Origin: Piezodorus guildinii
Lineage: Eukaryota > Arthropoda > Insecta > Hemiptera > Pentatomidae
Length of the DNA: 64,000 nt
Direction: 5' to 3'
Assembly: GCA_023052935.1 (NCBI GenBank)
Contig: CM041295.1
Location: forward strand, 161,620,366 to 161,684,365
In this document: positions 59,346-64,000 of the stretch, piece by piece
Layout of the letters: each line of letters begins with the position of its first letter
How positions within the stretch are numbered: the stretch's first letter is position 1
Translations under genes and position numbers: made by a program
Notes under the pieces: generated by a model
What the model was told of the DNA's origin: nothing
The model's input: the letters and a program-made list of their open reading frames with translations, nothing else
The model's database searches: none

Positions 59346-59409
59346 GTAAGTAGTTAACAATATTCTTAAATTTAAAAATATTGTTGACTTATATATATAT
59401 ATATAGCAT

Positions 59410-59565
59410 TCCTAAGTCAAATTCAATCTTTTCAAAGTCAAATTCAACCTTTTCCAAGTCAAATTCAATCTTTTTCAAGTCAAATTCAACTTTTTCCAAA
59501 TCAAATTAAACCTTTTCCGAGTTGAATTCAACCTTTTCTATTTCAAAGTCAACCTTTTTTTATTT
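59410..59565. repeat. Tandem repeat, about 22-bp unit
   Basis: About seven imperfect copies of AAGTCAAATTCAACCTTTTCC, the later ones diverging (GAGTTGAATTCAACC). Confidence 0.8.
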
Positions 59566-59572
59566 CAATAAA

Positions 59573-60600
59573 ATAATAAAAATCATGTTAACACAATTTT
59601 ATGTATTTATGGTTATTTTAACTATACATCATGTTTTTAATACTTTTGGCTTGTTAACTGTTCCCAGGGGCCTTTTTACATATAATTAGTCACGATCATA
59701 ATATTAACTATAACCGATAAATTAATTTTCATTAATTTTCGATACAAGGGCTGGTAGTTGGATTAGCGGGGGTTCGTTTTTTTTTTTTTTTTTTTTTTTT
59801 AGTTTTAGAATCGAGAGCGAGAATATTATCAATAGAGGATTTTTTTTTTAACTTTCTCTCCCTCATTTATTGAATACCTCCCTTATTTAGCTCCGTTCCC
59901 AAGGGTTCGTTACCGATTAAAATATTAATTTTGATTGCGCTCGATCAAATATGGGTTTATTACAACGTTTTCTTATTTATTAGATACTAGGCTCAATAGC
60001 TGCGTTCCTAAAGGTTCGTAACCCACATTTGAGCGAGCGCGATGAAAATTATTAGTTTGATCGGTAACGAACCCTTAGGAACGCAGCTACTGAATCTAGT
60101 ATTTAATAAATACGAACAAGTTGAAATAAATTAAACTACAGCGAGCGCAATTAAAATTAATAGTTTAATAGGTAACAAACCCTTGGGAACGCAGCTACTG
60201 AACCTATTATCTAATAAATACGAAAAAGTTATAATAAACCCATATTTGAGCGAGCGCAATTAAAATTAATAGTTTAATCGGCAACGAACCCTTGGAAACC
60301 TAGTATTCAATAAATAAGAGAGAGAAAGTTAAAAAAAAAAACCTCCATTGATAATATTCTCGCCCTCGGTTCTAAAACTAAAAAAAAAAAAAAACACGAA
60401 CCCCAGCTAATCCGACTACCAGCCCTTGTATCGAAAATTAATGAAAATTAATTTATCGGTTATAGTTAATATTATGATCGTGACTAATTATATGTAAAAT
60501 GCCCCTGGGAACAGTTAACAAGCAAAAAGGATTAAAAACATAATGTGTAGTTAAAATAACCATAAATACATAAAATTGTGTTAATATGAATTTTATTATA
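59573..60600. mobile_element. Foldback element with long inverted repeats and inner repeat array
   Basis: Left arm (59573 to about 59870) and right arm (about 60330-60600) are reverse complements with few differences (ACACAATTTTATGTATTTAT at left, same from the right on the opposite strand). The centre has three direct copies of a block containing AACGAACCCTTNGGAACGCA and GAGCGAGCGCAATTAAAATT (about 60050-60325), and inverted versions at 59880-60010. No protein-coding frame, so presumably a non-autonomous transposon. The target duplication was not determined. Confidence 0.8.
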
Positions 60601-60602
60601 TT

Positions 60603-60712
60603 AGGGGTACTCACGACGTTTGCTATAGCAAGCTTTTTGTGCTATTTTGCTAAACCCGTCGAGTTTCTACAACTTCTTTTCTAGGGGTACTCACTACGTT
60701 TGCTATTGCGAT
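60603..60712. repeat. Duplicated transposon-end-like motif
   Basis: GGGGTACTCACGACGTTTGC at 60604 and GGGGTACTCACTACGTTTGC at 60685, each near a TTA or CTA. G-rich ends next to TTA are usual for PIF/Harbinger transposons. A weaker complementary match (TACTCAGAATTGCTATTGCT) is readable on the minus strand at about 63866-63890. Confidence 0.4.
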
Positions 60713-60719
60713 TTTTTGT

Positions 60720-63700
60720 AGCATGAAAGCCAAGTTCCATCGTTCACGATAACCCTATTATAAGACTATTGTATATTGCTAAAGAGACAAGCCCGTTACC
60801 TACAGGTGGTATTTGGCAACTTTATACGTTTGTATAAAGTATATACAAATATACCTAGTAATTTAATTGTACAAGAAATATACCTAGTATTTTTCTACTG
60901 CTGGGCATGCGCAGTCGGAAGACATTTTATTTTTGTAACCTCGTTTGTTTGTAACCTGTTGGTTGATAACTTATACAGTAGTGTTAACCTTCTATTTGCT
61001 TATTTTTCAATAGTTTATTTCACTTATTATGTCTAAAAGTTGTCAAGAAAAAAGATTATTGAACTTTTGGCATATGATTGCTCAGTAGAACTTTTAGATT
61101 GTGATTTGGTAGAAGTAAAGAATGAGATTATAGAAGACTGTGTAGAGAATATTATGCTTTAGGTCTTCTTTACCTTTCGAATTGGCTCTATATTAAAATT
61201 TAAAGATATGTAAAATTCAGTTTTACCAAATTTAGATGACATTTTGTTTAAAGCACTCTTACAAGTGAATTTCTTTCACCATTTAATAATATATTGAAGA
61301 CGACCAAGTGTTCATTCTAAAATTGCCAATTGTTTGATGTTATTGGTGGAGACACAATTAGTAAAGACACTAGACGTGTATTTTAAGCAATTATGAAAGA
61401 AAAAAAAGTAAATATCCTTTTTGGCTTAGTGAAAGTGAATGTAAACATGAAGAAATAGGAGACCCTTTTTGTTTTTGTTATCTTTCCAAACCAACAGATT
61501 AAATTGGCCCTGTAATTACAACTTTTAATACCCATTAAAATATAAATTTTAATTTAACAAATAAATATTTATTACTCTTTAAACATTCAATTTATAATTA
61601 ATAAAAGTAAATTATTGTTACTTGCATTTTCATTTCTGTTCTGTGTGTATAGATATATAACGCAAAGTTAGATCAGCAACACTTCCTTATACAGATTATA
61701 CATGTACTTTTGATATAATATATTTAATTAATTTTATTTATTTTTGTTAATAAACTTTTTTTTAAAAAGTATTTCCTTTATTTACTATCGTATGCCAATG
61801 CTCCATAAAAAAAAAGTTAAATTAGAGTTTAATTCTAGGCACTATTTAAATTCTATAATTTACTATAACATGTAGGTTTGTTATAAATTTTATAATTAAG
61901 TTTTAATAGGAAATTATAATTTAGAACAAAATGTAGTTAAAATGAAAAAAGTTGCAATTATATTGTTATTATTTTATATTATACAATCACTTGTGCAGAA
62001 TTCACACAGTTAAATAATGAAGAATACATAAAACCTTGTACGGATTGGAAGTTTATGAAATCTTAGACCTGTTAATACTGGCAATAACTATAATTATTTT
62101 AGATGCATTTGCAAACTCTTAATAAAGTTCTGTAATAATAAATAAATACCTTCTTTTTTTTAATTGAATCGGTTCTTGACCTAATTTATCCAGCATAAGA
62201 CATATATTTGATGATGGTTAAGTTATTTACATTTGTGACACAAATAAATAACTTCAAGAAGAGAGATTTGCTGTATTCATGTGTAAATCTTAATACAAGA
62301 CAATGATAACGAAGTTATAGCCTCATATGTTGTTTTTTTGAATTTATACCAAACTAGTTTTATAATTATTAATATAGGGTAAATTGATAGAACTAGGAAA
62401 TTAAACACAAACACAGGATTAAAACTTCTTTATTTATATAAAATAATAATTTAAACAGTATTAAAGATAACTTCACACTATTGTATACTAATATTACATC
62501 ATGTTGAACACATAGAGTAGTAACGGAGTCCGAACTTGTGTTTTATTGAATCTATTCTAAATAAGGTAAGACTTATCATTTTACATTTAACATAAAGTAG
62601 TTGGTTTTAAATAAGTGAATCACTATACAAGATGAAATGTAAAATGAAAAAGGACTTGCAAATTCTGTTCAATTATTAATTTTAAATTTACTGAATGCTA
62701 AGCCGCTGCTTCAGCAGTCCACAAATTTCCTTATTGCAAAGGAAATGCAGATGGCAAATTAAATTTTAAGTCAAATTTCTTGTTTTTAATAAATAATAAA
62801 TAAATTTACTGCAATTGTTTCTTATGGACAGTCAGAGTATATATTTTTGAGTTACCAGTTACTACTAAATATTTAGGTCAATACATATATGATATAAAAT
62901 AAGTAAATTCATATTAATTTTATAATCATAAACAACAGAACTATTGAAATAAAGAACTGTGATGGGTTTAGGCCAAACTGGTTATAATAAGTTATTAATA
63001 TTAATTTTGTTTTATTCACTTAACAAAGGGATTGTTCCTTCCTCGTTAAATGCTCTTTAAAAAACAAATCCTTTTTTCCCTGTCCCATTGGAGTACTAGT
63101 TCATCCTTATACTTCTGGTATATCAATCTTTGCAGCTTACACCGAAGTTTATGTTCATCTCTTTGTTGTTTTGTATCTTATATTATGAGAAATATGCATC
63201 TTTTCTTGTGACCAAGGAAAGAATAGACAAAAGTGATAAGGCATATAATTTTATAACTTAATGTGTCTCTTCCTTTACCAGAAATTAAAATAGGAAAAAT
63301 TAAAGCTTTGATAATTATTGTTTATGTTTATCTCTGAAAGGTTAAATATGAAAGAGTGGAGTATGATTATGTCGACTATTAATAGAGTTGCTTTTTTAAA
63401 ATGAAAATTAACCCTTAACTATTGATAAATGTATATCCAGAAAAGGGACATTAAAGTAAATATCCTGTCTATTATTCTTATCAGAAGATTGTAGCAAACA
63501 GAACCACTATAACTTAAGGTGTACAATAATTTGAAAAGGACTTAACTATTTGCTCTGGTAATTGTGAATCACTTATTAAAAATCTTCATCTTTATGATAA
63601 ATATCGAATCATAAATCTTACCTACCTTGATTTCACTTGTTTTTAAATTGTTTAAAACACCAGACACTCATAAACAACTTAACTTAAAGAAACTAATATC

Positions 63701-64000
63701 TATCTATAGGATCGCAACCTAGCAAAACCTTCCTTAAAAGTTGGAGCTTTTGTAGGTAGCTTAGTTCACTTAATTGACACGTCAGCAGCACACCGCTGGA
63801 ATTTTCCATCTAGAGGAGTTTCCAGTTAAATGAAAGAATTTTAGTTTGATGGGGCACTGGCACAACAATAGCAATAGCAATTCTGAGTAGCAGACCTCAG
63901 CCTATGCTACAGAAGAGTGCTATTGTGCTATTGGCCACCACATTTCTAACTTATGCAATCGTTATTTTCACATATTAGACTCTTTTTTTTTTTTTTTAAT
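60720..64000. other. AT-rich stretch, possible decayed DNA transposon, otherwise no gene
   Basis: A GCATGCGCA palindrome-like site (60905-60913) precedes broken frames at 61029-61500 (LLELLAYDCSVELLDCDLVE, DDILFKALLQVNFF), which may be an eroded transposase but carry no decisive motif. From 61520 to 64000 I see no coding, RNA or repeat signal beyond AT-rich sequence and a terminal T-run. Confidence 0.35.

Noticed and set aside
60776..61036. 86-codon plus-strand frame as a membrane protein gene
   Set aside because: No start context, splice or family support; probably eroded transposon leader.
1..64000. CRISPR arrays, bacterial operons, riboswitches, rRNA genes
   Set aside because: None seen. 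The repeats are transposon-derived and the gene structure is eukaryotic.

Overview
This is a eukaryotic, AT-rich, intron-bearing window with no bacterial features. The mix of mobile elements (R1-like, Jockey, RTE-like and CR1-like non-LTR retrotransposons, a short Ty3/gypsy element, a mariner, tRNA-derived SINEs and long foldback elements) points to an arthropod, most likely an insect. This is inferred from element families and not from any host marker gene.

The backbone is one plus-strand host gene with at least 22 small exons between 4009 and 59345 (about 2.8 kb coding, about 925 codons). Both ends lie outside what I can see. Every exon starts with the last two bases of a codon and ends with the first base of the next (symmetric phase 1-1). 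Twenty of the 22 are exact multiples of three. The predicted protein is hydrophilic and cysteine-poor. It begins acidic and D/E-rich, carries an R-S-K-R dibasic site, and becomes Thr/Ser/Asn/Lys-rich with many N-x-S/T sequons. Several exons are diverged copies of each other, and the last two are an obvious tandem duplicate. I do not recognise the family. An unannotated, rapidly evolving, secreted, exon-shuffled protein is my best inference. Two exons each carry one extra A in an A-run.

The introns hold the rest. 1-3290: an R1-like LINE (minus) split by a 1,988-bp Ty3/gypsy derivative with 149-bp LTRs and a 5-bp target duplication. 4515-5560: LINE remnants. 6529-6904: palindromic repeat. 9600-19705: a cluster of CR1-like LINEs in both orientations. 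22545-28510: LINE fragments. 29016-30275: mariner. 30790-36965: a very long foldback element containing a 4,360-bp Jockey with a 12-bp target duplication. 37715-38003 and 46420-46518: SINEs. 39337-39592: perfect palindrome. 40500-47564: LINE fragments. 48278-50138: a young 5'-truncated Jockey with an open RT frame. 51533-51753: inverted repeat carrying a hammerhead-like core. 52748-54660: RTE-like LINE. 54940-57800: more LINE and Tc1-like remnants. 59573-60600: foldback element with inner repeats. From 60720 to 64000 I see no gene, only a weak signature of a decayed DNA transposon.

The most interesting content is the modular phase-1 gene. Next come the RNA-structural signals at LINE 3' ends, the hammerhead-like inverted repeats, and the several insertions whose target duplications can be read directly.
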